34,109 nucleotides of DNA from Capsulimonadaceae bacterium (GTDB taxonomy: Bacteria; Armatimonadota; Armatimonadia; Armatimonadales; Capsulimonadaceae): assembly GCA_031292625.1 (NCBI GenBank), contig JARLGU010000005.1, positions 1-34,109 on the forward strand. The letters are read 5' to 3'. The position numbers and the translations under genes were made by a program. Below the pieces are notes generated by a model. It was given only the letters and a program-made list of their open reading frames with translations. It searched no databases and was not told where the DNA came from. Positions 24,557 to 32,635 of this stretch are shown piece after piece (within the stretch, counting starts at the first letter, position 1; the number at the start of each line of letters is the position of its first letter).

Positions 24557-25333
24557 ATGAGCCATCCATTATCAGATAACTCCATGCGGCAGCGATACGC
24601 CGCCGAGGCAATTGGCACATTCGGCATCGTATTCGCGCCCGTGGCGCTCTCGGGGGCGCACTCGCTAACCGGAGCCGACGGCAGCTTGATGGCTGCGGCA
24701 TGGGTGTCTGGACTTGCTGTCCTTGCGATGATCTATGCGCTGGGGCACATATCGGCGGCCCACTTCAACCCGGCGGTATCGATCGGCTTCGCGGTCGCGC
24801 GGCGCTTTCCCTGGCGCTATGTCGGCCCGTATATCCTGTCGCAGCTTGCCGGGGCGATCGTAGCAGCCGCTCTGGCGGCGTGTCTGTTCGGCCCCGGTCA
24901 CGGAGTGCATATCCCGAGAGTTTCCGCGCTTCACGCGGTGCTTATGGAAGCCACGCTGACGTTCCTGCTGATGCTTGTGATCATTGCAGTCGCGACGGAC
25001 CGGCGCGCAAACGGAGCGATACCCGGCCTTGCGATTGGGCTGACGGTCGTGTTCGATGTTATGATCGGCGGTCCGGCAACCGGCGGCTCGATGAATCCCG
25101 CGCGCACCCTTGGCCCGGCGCTCTTCGGCGGAGCAACGGCGCTATCGCATGTGTGGATCTATATCGCGGCCCCCATCGCCGGCGCGGTCATCGCCGCGAC
25201 GCTGTACGAATCCATCCGAGGCGGCGAGGAACACGCCAAAGGCGCGCCGAACGACTTGTACGAAGCGCTGATGGAAATTCAGGAAAGCGCGCTAAAAGAA
25301 CAAAATGCCCTCGCAGGCCGGGATATTCGATAA
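24557..25333 (+). CDS. Aquaporin (MIP family), arsenic-operon type
   Basis: The 258-residue protein is a six-helix MIP channel with both NPA motifs: HFNPAVS (71-73) and SMNPART (180-182). By ungapped alignment of the NPA-flanking segments to E. coli AqpZ, the selectivity-filter residues Phe43/His174/Thr183/Arg189 become Ser51/Val168/Gly177/Arg183. The pore mouth should therefore be wider and less polar than a water channel, closer to metalloid-permeable plant NIPs. This suits passive exit of arsenite made by ArsC, as described for the aqpS-arsC pairing in Sinorhizobium. It has a hydrophilic helical C-terminal tail (about 222-258). The gene is the last of the operon. The permeation role is inferred. 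Confidence 0.9.
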   Translation: MSHPLSDNSMRQRYAAEAIGTFGIVFAPVALSGAHSLTGADGSLMAAAWVSGLAVLAMIYALGHISAAHFNPAVSIGFAVARRFPWRYVGPYILSQLAGAIVAAALAACLFGPGHGVHIPRVSALHAVLMEATLTFLLMLVIIAVATDRRANGAIPGLAIGLTVVFDVMIGGPATGGSMNPARTLGPALFGGATALSHVWIYIAAPIAGAVIAATLYESIRGGEEHAKGAPNDLYEALMEIQESALKEQNALAGRDIR

Positions 25334-25409
25334 ACTCACAGCCTTCCAGCGGACCAATTCCCTCCCAGCGCCCCGCATGTTGCCCCGCGCCCATCGCTCT
25401 TGCCAAAGG

Positions 25410-25415
25410 TATAAT
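25410..25415 (+). promoter_or_regulatory. -10 element before the M29 aminopeptidase gene
   Basis: A perfect TATAAT lies 29 bp before the start codon. No convincing -35 is present. Confidence 0.45.
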
Positions 25416-25444
25416 AGCCTCAAATCTCTTTGAAAGGCGTTCCC

Positions 25445-26572
25445 ATGAAAGATCCGCGTCATGCAAAGCTCGCTGATATCCTCGTCGGCTATTCGTGCCA
25501 TGTAGAGCCCGGCGAAAACGTTCTCATTGAGGCATACGATGTGCCCGATGAAATTGTCGAGGCGCTTGTTGCGCGGATTTCGGCGGCGGGCGCGAATCCG
25601 TTTGTGACGATCAAGCATAACGCCGTGTTGCGCTCTCTGTATAAGCACGCCACCGAAGAGCAAATGACGGCAATCGGGGAGCTTGAAGCGGCGCGCATGG
25701 CCCGGATGCAATCGTACATCGGCGTTCGCGGCGCACTCAATAGCAGCGAACACGCCGATGTCCCCGACGAGAAGATGCAGCTTTACCGCAAGCTCTGGTG
25801 GAACCCGGTTCACTCCGAGTTGCGCGTCAAGAAGACGAAATGGGTCGTCCTGCGGTGGCCGACGCCGTCGTTTGCACAACAGGCCGGCAAATCGACGGAG
25901 GCGTTCGAGGACTTCTACTTCGACGTCTGCACATTCAATTACGCCCTCTTGGAGCACGCGGTTGAGCCGTTGCGCAAGCTGATGAACGCGACCGACAAGG
26001 TGCACATCACCGGTCCCGGTACCGATCTGCGCTTCTCGATCAAGGACATCCCCGCGATCCCATGCACCGGCGAGCGCAATATTCCCGACGGCGAGTGTTT
26101 CACCGCGCCGGTCCGCGACAGCGTTAACGGCCCGATTCAGTTCAACGCGCCGACGATCTACCAGGGCGCGGTGTTTGAGAATGTCCACCTTGTGTACAAG
26201 AACGGCAAAATCGTCGAGGCGACGGCAGGCGATATGACCGGCAAACTCAATCAGATTTTGGACAGCGACGAGGGCGCGCGCTATGTGGGCGAGTTCTCGC
26301 TCGGCCTCAACCCGTTCATTCTGGAGCCGATGAAAGACATTCTTTTCGACGAAAAGATCGCCGGTTCGTTCCACTTTACGCCGGGACAGGCGTACGACGA
26401 GGCGGACAACGGCAACCGCAGCGTGGTCCACTGGGATATGGTGATGCTGCAGCGCGCGGAGCAAGGCGGCGGAGAGATCTCGTTCGACGGCAAGCTGATC
26501 CGCAAGGACGGGCTCTTCGTGATCGAGGAACTCAAACAGCTGAATCCGGAGAACCTGATAAAACTGGCGTAG
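25445..26572 (+). CDS. M29-family aminopeptidase
   Basis: M29 (AmpS/AmpT/PepS) enzymes are cytoplasmic, dimetal aminopeptidases that release N-terminal residues from peptides. The 375-residue length is slightly shorter than the usual 400-410. The metal ligands appear in order: Glu217 in NIPDGECF, Glu283 in VGEFSLG, His310 and Tyr317 in HFTPGQAY, His329 and Asp331 in HWDMVM. The spacing from Glu217 to Glu283 (66) equals that in the Thermus enzyme. The start at 25445 has AAAGG 7 nt upstream; an in-frame TTG at 25430 would include the ribosome site and is rejected. It follows the ars operon by 111 bp but has its own -10 and no link to arsenic. Confidence 0.9.
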   Translation: MKDPRHAKLADILVGYSCHVEPGENVLIEAYDVPDEIVEALVARISAAGANPFVTIKHNAVLRSLYKHATEEQMTAIGELEAARMARMQSYIGVRGALNSSEHADVPDEKMQLYRKLWWNPVHSELRVKKTKWVVLRWPTPSFAQQAGKSTEAFEDFYFDVCTFNYALLEHAVEPLRKLMNATDKVHITGPGTDLRFSIKDIPAIPCTGERNIPDGECFTAPVRDSVNGPIQFNAPTIYQGAVFENVHLVYKNGKIVEATAGDMTGKLNQILDSDEGARYVGEFSLGLNPFILEPMKDILFDEKIAGSFHFTPGQAYDEADNGNRSVVHWDMVMLQRAEQGGGEISFDGKLIRKDGLFVIEELKQLNPENLIKLA

Positions 26573-26599
26573 AAGCGATCTTAATCTAGAGAGGACTTC

Positions 26600-26654
26600 C
26601 TCTTTAGCTGAGCGGTAAAGAGTTAGGACGGCTCAGGCCGCCGGGGCCTTTTTT
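26600..26654 (+). terminator. Terminator with alternative stem after the M29 gene
   Basis: AGGCC (26635-26639) pairs with GGCCT (26645-26649), followed by five further Ts to 26654. An overlapping stem CGGC/GCCG (26629-26632 with 26637-26640, loop TCAG) competes with it. A separate 7-bp hairpin CTCTTTA/TAAAGAG (26600-26606/26616-26622) lies upstream. The ACGGCTC...GCCGCCG core resembles the element at 33913-33941. Confidence 0.7.
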
Positions 26655-26976
26655 CGCAAAGGGTCGTCGTTAAGCGATGGTGACTTGGTCATGCGCTTGA
26701 AAATTGTGCCAGGGCAAATGCGGTGACCGGCGGACTTATCTATCTTGCGTGCAACGGCCTCGCGCTAGGGTCATGGCTTTCCTTCCTGCCAATGTTCGTG
26801 ATATACGAAGATCGAGGACGACACGCTTCCTGGGGGAACTTCCCGGCTACGCCAGCTATGCGGCTACGGTGCGTTGCAGGTTGCTTCCAGGTGTTTGGTG
26901 AACTCAGCGCGGACGACGTCGTCATTAAGCGTGAAGCCGCGTTCCTTTGCGGTGCAACAATGGAGGCCAGATCACT
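26655..26976. other. Intergenic stretch without a supported gene
   Basis: An open frame from GTG at 26723 (92 codons, hydrophobic N-terminus GLIYLACNGLALGSWLSFLPMF) overlaps the next gene out of frame and has no family resemblance or good ribosome site. I do not call it. No promoter with two good hexamers was seen for the downstream gene. Confidence 0.35.
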
Positions 26977-27402
26977 ATGTCACGACTTAAGCTTTTCTTA
27001 GCTATGGGGCTTGTCGCAACGTTCGCATGCGTAGCAGCCGCTCCGGCAGCGTGGTCGGAAACGGCGACAACCAAGCGTCCCCTGCATTCCAAGGTAACGC
27101 CGGCGGAAAAGTCGGCGTCGGATGCGCTCATCAACCAGGGGCTTACTCAGCTTACGGCCGCGCAAACGGCCGACAACGGCGGCAATTTGGCGCTCGCCGT
27201 GTCCGATCTCCAATCGGCGGTGGCCACGATGAAGCAGGCCCTTCCAATCTACCAGGGATACCGCGTCAAAGCGATGCGCCAGGCAGACCGCGCGATCCGG
27301 CAGTTGTCGCACCCGAAAGCGGCGTCCAAGGCACCCGCCGCAATCGCGGACGCAAATACCGCGCTGCAGAAATCAGCCAGCGAGGTGACCGAGACAGAGT
27401 AG
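26977..27402 (+). CDS. Small secreted helical protein of unknown function
   Basis: I recognise no named family. The 141-residue product has a signal peptide (about 1-28, hydrophobic [19 protein letters not shown], cleavage near AWS-E). The mature part is mostly helical: [62 protein letters not shown] can be read as two or three amphipathic helices, like single TPR-type or bundle proteins. There are no cysteines in the mature part. The start at 26977 has GGAGG 10 nt upstream; the in-frame TTG at 26947 is less likely. It ends at a strong terminator and sits just before sodA. Confidence 0.65.
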   Translation: MSRLKLFLAMGLVATFACVAAAPAAWSETATTKRPLHSKVTPAEKSASDALINQGLTQLTAAQTADNGGNLALAVSDLQSAVATMKQALPIYQGYRVKAMRQADRAIRQLSHPKAASKAPAAIADANTALQKSASEVTETE

Positions 27403-27418
27403 CTCTCGCACCGTTGCA

Positions 27419-27449
27419 GCCCCTGTCCGCGAGTACGGACAGGGGCTTT
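27419..27449 (+). terminator. Intrinsic terminator after the small secreted protein gene
   Basis: GCCCCTGTCCG (27419-27429) pairs perfectly with CGGACAGGGGC (27436-27446), followed by TTT. Confidence 0.85.
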
Positions 27450-27650
27450 CGCGTGTTCGGGGCCTCATTACTACCCCTGACCCCAATACATCCAATTCGA
27501 TTTTCTCGCGATCTTGCGCCGCGGAGTGGATATCTCAGGAACTTAAATTACGCGCCGCGCATTCCAAAAGTGGGAAACGGGTATATCCGAGTAAAACTGC
27601 GGGCAACCCAATTCCGACAATATCACGCAGCTATTCAAAGGAGACGCTCA

Positions 27651-28262
27651 ATGGCACATTTGCTCCCTGCCCTACCGTACGATTACGCCGCTCTCGAATC
27701 GACGATCGATGAAACGACGATGCGCATCCACCATGACAAGCACCACGCTGCCTATGTCAACAACCTCAATGCCGCGATCGAGAAGCATCCGGAGCTCGGC
27801 GACAAGAGCGCGGATGAACTGCTCGCCACGCTGAGCTCGGTTCCGGAAGATATTCGGACGGCGGTTCGTAACAACGGCGGCGGGCATGTCAACCATACCC
27901 TCTTCTGGGAAATCATGACCCCAGGCGGCAGCGCAGTTCCAACTGGCCAGCTCGCCAAGGACATCGATGCGACGTTCGGCGGCTTCGAGGATTTCAAGAC
28001 CAAGTTCAACGCCGCCGGCGTCGGACGCTTTGGCTCCGGATGGGTTTGGCTCGTTGTCGACGCGGCCGGCAAGCTGCAGATCGTCAGCACGCCCAACCAG
28101 GACAACCCTGTCCTCGATGGCCTAAAGCCGGTGTTCGGCAATGATGTCTGGGAGCACGCGTACTACCTGAAGTATCAGAATCGCCGCCCAGACTACCTCG
28201 CCGCCTGGTGGGCAGTCGTCAACTGGGATATCATCGGCAAGCGCTACGAAGCAATTAAGTAG
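27651..28262 (+). CDS. sodA: Superoxide dismutase, Mn type
   Basis: It converts superoxide to hydrogen peroxide and oxygen in the cytoplasm. The 203-residue protein has all metal ligands: His27 (IHHDKHH), His82 (HVNHTLFW), Asp165 and His169 (DVWEHAYYL), plus gateway residues His31 and Tyr35. Gln150 in STPNQDNP together with GGGH at 76-79 (no Gln there) indicates a manganese rather than iron enzyme. AAAGGAGA precedes the ATG by 7 nt. A much longer open frame in register begins at 27027, but it runs through the previous gene and terminator and is rejected. A divergent exported SOD follows downstream. Confidence 0.96.
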   Translation: MAHLLPALPYDYAALESTIDETTMRIHHDKHHAAYVNNLNAAIEKHPELGDKSADELLATLSSVPEDIRTAVRNNGGGHVNHTLFWEIMTPGGSAVPTGQLAKDIDATFGGFEDFKTKFNAAGVGRFGSGWVWLVVDAAGKLQIVSTPNQDNPVLDGLKPVFGNDVWEHAYYLKYQNRRPDYLAAWWAVVNWDIIGKRYEAIK

Positions 28263-28281
28263 CACTCGACACTTGTCATGG

Positions 28282-28307
28282 AACGCCCGCGATTCATGCG
28301 GGCGTTT
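28282..28307 (+). terminator. Terminator between sodA and the exported SOD-like gene
   Basis: AACGCCCGC (28282-28290) pairs with GCGGGCGTT (28298-28306) around a 7-nt loop, followed by a short T run. Confidence 0.7.
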
Positions 28308-28413
28308 CTGCCTACCCGGCCTGCCCCATATCTTGCACCGTCTCGACCGTTCCGTCTTCGCCAAGTGATCGATAGCTCGAAACCGGGCTCCCTGTTCGAA
28401 AGGAAGTACGACA

Positions 28414-29163
28414 ATGGACTCCGAAGTAACCCGCCGCCAGTTGCTCACCCAGTTGACCGCCGCAGGCGCCGCGTTAGCGGTGCTGCCAGCCGGCGCGTCC
28501 GCCGCCCGCCTCGTTGCCGACACGCCGGCGACGCCATCCATGATCCCCATGCTCACCGCAAAGCCGCTTCCGGAGAAGCTGCACTGGACCGAGGCTAACG
28601 GCATCACGTTCAAAACGCATCAGGCGCATTACGGCTTGTACAAAGGTTACGTGACGAAGGCCAACGAGATCGCGCAGGCCCTGGCCGCAATCGGCAAGCC
28701 CGATCCTGCGGCGGCGAACCAGACTTACAGCCCCATCCGCGAGCTAAAAGTGGAATACTCATTCGCGATTGGCGGCGTCAAAAACCACGAACTGTACTTC
28801 GATATCCTCGGAGGCCAGGGCGGCGTGCCGACTGGCGATCTGGCGGCCGCGATCAACGCGAGCTTCGGAAGTTTCGAGAACTACACGGCGGATTTGACCG
28901 CGACGGGTATCGCGTCGCGCGGATGGGCCTGGACCGCGCTCGACCTCGACTACGGAACTCTGTTCAACTACGCGGGAGACGCGCAGAACACGTTCCCGGT
29001 CTGGTCGGCGATCCCAATCGCCGGCCTCGATGTCTATGAGCACGCCTACTACGGCGACTTCTCCACCGCCCGCGCCAAATACATCGCCGCCTTCCTTGCG
29101 TCGCTCGACTGGAAGGCAATCGAAGCGCGGTACGATGCCGCAGTGAGGAAACTCAAGGCCTAG
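28414..29163 (+). CDS. Tat-exported divergent Fe/Mn superoxide dismutase-family protein
   Basis: The 249-residue protein starts with a Tat signal (TRRQLLTQLTAAGAALAVLPAGASA, 6-30), so it is exported folded, with its metal loaded in the cytoplasm. By alignment to the neighbouring SodA, the ligands are His72 (in HYGLYKGYV), His125 (VKNHELYF), Asp206 and His210 (GLDVYEHAYYG). Gln191 stands where Mn-SOD has its second-sphere Gln. The N-terminal helix has a one-residue deletion, and the gateway His31 of SodA is replaced by Tyr76, so activity may differ from a classical SOD. It would act on superoxide outside the membrane. It has its own leader after a terminator. AAAGG precedes the ATG at about 11 nt. 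Confidence 0.85.
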   Translation: MDSEVTRRQLLTQLTAAGAALAVLPAGASAARLVADTPATPSMIPMLTAKPLPEKLHWTEANGITFKTHQAHYGLYKGYVTKANEIAQALAAIGKPDPAAANQTYSPIRELKVEYSFAIGGVKNHELYFDILGGQGGVPTGDLAAAINASFGSFENYTADLTATGIASRGWAWTALDLDYGTLFNYAGDAQNTFPVWSAIPIAGLDVYEHAYYGDFSTARAKYIAAFLASLDWKAIEARYDAAVRKLKA

Positions 29164-29334
29164 GAAAGCGCACTCAGACGAGGCTAGGGTATGCGCGCGG
29201 CGAAACAGCAGCGATATCCAGCGCCGTGCCGCGCGGAAGCGCGCCAATGGTCGAACGGGTCGGCGAGCCCCATTTTGTTTCTATGTCGTTGTGCCCTGCG
29301 CTTCAAGCGCGGGGTTGCACGAAAGGATACCAAT

Positions 29335-29829
29335 ATGTCAGAAAACGAAGCTGCACAGTTGTCGGTTGGCGATGCCGCCCCCGAGTTTACGCTGAGCGCC
29401 TTGACCCGCGACGGCGAGAAGACGATCTCGCTCGCGGACTACAAAGGCAAGAAGGCAGTCGTGCTCTATTTTTACCCCAAGGACGATACCCCTGGCTGCA
29501 CTAAGGAAGCTTGCGCCTTCCGTGACCTGCGCGCGCAGTTCGACGAAGCTGGCGCGGAGATCCTCGGAATCAGCGCGGACTCTGTCGATTCGCACGACAA
29601 ATTCGCCGCGAAGTTTACCCTGCCTTTCCCGCTGCTGTCAGATCCCGACCACGCCGTCGCCGATAAGTTTGGGGCGTGGAAGGAGAAGACGAACTATGGA
29701 CGCACCTACTGGGGCATCCAGCGCTCCACCTTCGTAATCGACAAAACCGGCATCGTCCGCAAGATCTGGGCGAGCGTCAAGGTGGATGAGCATGCGGAGA
29801 AGGTTCTGGAGATTGTGAAGGGGCTGTAA
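29335..29829 (+). CDS. bcp: Thioredoxin-dependent peroxiredoxin, BCP type
   Basis: The 164-residue peroxiredoxin reduces hydrogen peroxide and alkyl peroxides with electrons from thioredoxin. It has the BCP signature YPKDDTPGCTKEACAFRD with peroxidatic Cys55 and resolving Cys60 five residues later (atypical 2-Cys form). The later Arg in RSTFVIDKTG is also typical. The start at 29335 has AAGGA 8 nt upstream; an in-frame start at 29191 is rejected because its extra 48 residues fit no peroxiredoxin. Following two SOD genes, it can remove the peroxide they produce, though it is cytoplasmic and not clearly in one operon with them. Confidence 0.94.
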   Translation: MSENEAAQLSVGDAAPEFTLSALTRDGEKTISLADYKGKKAVVLYFYPKDDTPGCTKEACAFRDLRAQFDEAGAEILGISADSVDSHDKFAAKFTLPFPLLSDPDHAVADKFGAWKEKTNYGRTYWGIQRSTFVIDKTGIVRKIWASVKVDEHAEKVLEIVKGL

Positions 29830-29875
29830 GCGAACCCTGGTAAAGATACCAGTCCTCTCTCCCGAAAATGACGGT

Positions 29876-31633
29876 ATGCGCGAGCAGACCGCATTCGACA
29901 AGCTCCTGCGAGACAACCATGCGCGAGTGGTGTTCTATCTGTTCACGCTCGCGCTTGTTTTGCGCGTCGTCTACCTGTGCCAATACGCCCGTTCGCCGTT
30001 CTTCTGGGTTCCCGCGCTCGACTCGCTGTACAACGACAACCAGGCGCTCGCGATCGTACACGGTCACGCCCCAAGCGCCGCTTTTTGGCGCGCGCCGCTC
30101 TACTCCTACTTTCTCGCTGGCATATACTCCGTATTCGGCCACAACCTGATCGCAGCGCGCGTGATCCAGGAGCTTCTCGGCTGCGCGAGTTGCTGCCTGA
30201 CATATGCGATAGGGCTTCGCGCGATGCGTCCCGTGGCCGCGTTGATCGGCGCTGCCGGGATGGCGTTCTACGGCCCGATGATCTTCAACGACGGCGAACT
30301 GCAGAGCCCGGCGCTTGAGGTGTTTCTCGATCTCCTGATGTTGCTCTGCACGGCTAATGCCCTGCACTCCGGCCGGACGCGCAGTTATGCGGCAGCGGGC
30401 CTGCTGCTCGGCCTGAGCGCGATCGTCCGGCCAACGATCCTGCTCATCCTCCCGCTCGTCGTCATCGCCCAATGGCGGGCTCGCGGCCCGCTCGCAGTCG
30501 CCGGAACGGCGTTCATCGCCTGTGCGCTCATCGCGCCCATTCTTGTCACGGCGCGCAATGCGATCGTCGCGCACGATCCCGTGTTTATCGCGTCTCAGGG
30601 CGGGATCAATCTCTTCGCCGGCAACCATGACGGCGCGGATGGGTTCACGCCGACCACGCCCGCCCACTACGACTACGACGGCCCCTACCAGGACGCCATC
30701 GAGCTGTACGGTCAACGGGCGGCTGAAGAGGCGTTGCGACGGCCGCTCAAGGCGTCCGAAGTGAACGCTTACTGGACGCGGCGAACGATCGCGTGGTGGA
30801 CACAGCGCCCGGCGACGGCGCTCAAGCTCGCTTGCAAGAAACTGATCCTGATGTGGACGCAGACCGAGTTGCGCGACAACGTCGCGTTCGACTACGTACG
30901 CAAGGAGTGGACGCCTATCCTGTGGGTGGCCACAATCGGCTTCTGGCTGGCGGGGCCTCTCGGGCTGGCCGGCATGGCCGCGTTTGCGGCGCGTCTGCGG
31001 ACATCAGGCGACGATCCTGATGAGCGGGTAGAACGCGCCATCATCTGGCTTCTCGCGGCGTTCGTTCTGGTAACGATGACCAGCTTTGTGCTCTTCTTCG
31101 CCGCCGAACGGTTTCGCCTCCCGGTCGTTCCGGCGCTGCTGCTCCTGGCGGGCCTTGCTTGTACGTCGCTGAAGGAGGCGATTTGGTCGCATGATCGACG
31201 AAGATCGTGGGGGCTTTACGCGACTCTCGCGGCCGGATGTTTGCTCGTGAACATCCCCTGGTACAGAACCGGGACGCCAGCAGTCAAGGCGCTCGACTAT
31301 TGGAGCTGCGGCAACCGCTACAAGGAGCTGAATCGCTTTGGCGAAGCCGCTTCGCAATACCGCCTGGCGCTCCGTATCGACCCTCGCAACGCGGACATCT
31401 GGCAAAACCTTGGTGCGGCCTACTACTATGCGGGCGACGCGGTCGACGCGCTAACCGTATGGCGGACGGCTAACCAGCTCGTCCCAAGCGCCAGCGGCTA
31501 TTACAACCTGGGAGAGTGCGAGGAGACCCTTGGAATGCACGAGGCCGCCAAGCGCGACCTGCGTAATGCGCTCCGGATCGATCCCGGTCATCGCAAGGCG
31601 CAAGAAGCGCTGGCGGCCTATCGCACGCCGTAG
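29876..31633 (+). CDS. GT-C (PMT_2/ArnT-like) membrane glycosyltransferase with C-terminal TPRs
   Basis: The 585-residue protein has about 9-11 membrane helices (17-35 to about 470). The first outer loop holds the acidic catalytic-type motif PALDSLYNDNQAL (Asp49), then APLYSYFLAGIYSVFG, as in polyprenyl-phosphate-sugar-dependent glycosyltransferases (GT39/GT83 superfamily). It would transfer a sugar from a lipid carrier outside the membrane; donor and acceptor are unknown. The C-terminal 110 residues are two or three TPRs (YKELNRFGEAASQYRLALRIDPRNADIWQNLGAAYYYAGD), which may bind a protein partner. The ATG at 29876 lacks a clear ribosome site. It follows bcp by 46 bp. It converges with two secreted proteins whose domains resemble the tail of other PMT_2 enzymes. 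Confidence 0.85.
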   Translation: MREQTAFDKLLRDNHARVVFYLFTLALVLRVVYLCQYARSPFFWVPALDSLYNDNQALAIVHGHAPSAAFWRAPLYSYFLAGIYSVFGHNLIAARVIQELLGCASCCLTYAIGLRAMRPVAALIGAAGMAFYGPMIFNDGELQSPALEVFLDLLMLLCTANALHSGRTRSYAAAGLLLGLSAIVRPTILLILPLVVIAQWRARGPLAVAGTAFIACALIAPILVTARNAIVAHDPVFIASQGGINLFAGNHDGADGFTPTTPAHYDYDGPYQDAIELYGQRAAEEALRRPLKASEVNAYWTRRTIAWWTQRPATALKLACKKLILMWTQTELRDNVAFDYVRKEWTPILWVATIGFWLAGPLGLAGMAAFAARLRTSGDDPDERVERAIIWLLAAFVLVTMTSFVLFFAAERFRLPVVPALLLLAGLACTSLKEAIWSHDRRRSWGLYATLAAGCLLVNIPWYRTGTPAVKALDYWSCGNRYKELNRFGEAASQYRLALRIDPRNADIWQNLGAAYYYAGDAVDALTVWRTANQLVPSASGYYNLGECEETLGMHEAAKRDLRNALRIDPGHRKAQEALAAYRTP

Positions 31634-31646
31634 CAAACGTCACGAG

Positions 31647-32609
31647 CTATTTTTGGAACTCTAGCTTAGCGCCGCCGCCCGATACCACGATGCTGCCCAC
31701 CGTGTAGCGAAGGCTTCCGTCGTCCGGGATCGCAAACTGCAAGCGCCCGCCGTCAGACGTCCGCCACAGGCCGACGCGTAGATTGTATGTGCCATCCTTG
31801 ACGGTGTCAGGAAGCGACGCGTTAATAACTGGCGTCACGTGCTTTTGTCCCGATGTCCAGGTTTCGGACCCCGTGTCGCCATCAGCGCCGTACGGAACAA
31901 TCAGGTCGTGGTCGTCCGGCTTAGTGGTCGTGAGGTGGACGAATACGATCCAACCGGCCTGAAGCTTTGTCTTCAGGTCAAACGCCGCTTGGAACGCAAA
32001 CGCCTTGTCGCCGGTTTGCTTAAAATTGACGATGCTCGGCACGACATTTACGCCAGTGTTCGCCGCAGCCGCCGGGGCGGGCGCGGGCGCCGGGGATGCG
32101 GCTTCCATTGCGGCAGTCACCGCTGGCGTGCCGGGGCTCGTGATCGTTGCTCCGCCGCCGGCGATGATGATCTTAGCGAGCACATAGCGGCCCTCGCCGT
32201 CGTCGTTGCCGCGAAGCTCCAACCGATCGCCGCCCGTGGGACTGTACATGCCCACCTTGTAGAAGTATGTGCCGTCCGCGATCTTGTTGCCCAAATCGAC
32301 GACGACGACTTTCGATACAAGAGTCGAACCGGCCTGCCATTTGTCTGTCGTATCGATTCCGGGATCCGGCTGCGTCAAAATATCCCCATTGTCGGTTGGC
32401 GTCGGGCTCGTAAAGTGCGTGAACACGACATATCCCTTTGGCGGCAACTCCACAATCTTCCAGCTAGTGACCACTTCGAACTTGCCTTGACCAAGCTGCT
32501 TAAAGCCAATCATCGAGGGCGTAATATTGACGGCTTTTGCAGGAGAGCCCGCGAGAACAAACAGCGCTGCCAAAGCGCTAACAAACGGCAATAAAATCAG
32601 TTTTCTCAT
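31647..32609 (-). CDS. Secreted protein with two beta-sandwich repeats (paralog 1)
   Basis: The 320-residue protein has a signal peptide (about 1-26, cleavage near AKA-V). Two related domains follow (about 28-150 and 188-315), joined by an Ala/Pro-rich linker (PAPAPAPAAAANT). Each repeat starts PSxxxFKQxG, has a GYVVFTH/GWIVFVH strand, and ends with KIADGTYFYKVGMYSPTGGDRLEL or TVKDGTYNLRVGLWRTSDGGRLQF, then a YVLAKIIIAG/YTVGSIVVSG strand. The closing G-x-Y-x-x-x-V-G-x-Y ... G-x-R-L pattern resembles the C-terminal domain of some PMT_2 glycosyltransferases. The function is unknown. It lies 26 bp behind its paralog on the same strand, so the pair is probably one operon. The CDS ends 13 bp from the convergent glycosyltransferase. 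Confidence 0.7.
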   Translation of the reverse strand: MRKLILLPFVSALAALFVLAGSPAKAVNITPSMIGFKQLGQGKFEVVTSWKIVELPPKGYVVFTHFTSPTPTDNGDILTQPDPGIDTTDKWQAGSTLVSKVVVVDLGNKIADGTYFYKVGMYSPTGGDRLELRGNDDGEGRYVLAKIIIAGGGATITSPGTPAVTAAMEAASPAPAPAPAAAANTGVNVVPSIVNFKQTGDKAFAFQAAFDLKTKLQAGWIVFVHLTTTKPDDHDLIVPYGADGDTGSETWTSGQKHVTPVINASLPDTVKDGTYNLRVGLWRTSDGGRLQFAIPDDGSLRYTVGSIVVSGGGAKLEFQK

Positions 32610-32635
32610 TTTAATCTCCTATGGAATGCACCAAT

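Noticed and set aside
25292-26464. 390-codon open frame antisense to the M29 aminopeptidase
   Set aside because: The M29 metal ligands are clear on the plus strand; the minus frame has no domain.
26590-26650. tRNA-like sequence (TTTAGCTGAGCGGTAAAGAG resembles a D-arm)
   Set aside because: There is no acceptor stem, anticodon arm or T-arm; the string forms a simple 7-bp hairpin.
26723-27001. 92-codon frame with a hydrophobic N-terminus
   Set aside because: It overlaps the next gene out of frame, has no good ribosome site and matches no family.
27027-27650. In-frame N-terminal extension of sodA
   Set aside because: It runs through the previous gene and its terminator and has a non-SOD sequence; AAAGGAGA and the ATG at 27651 fix the start.
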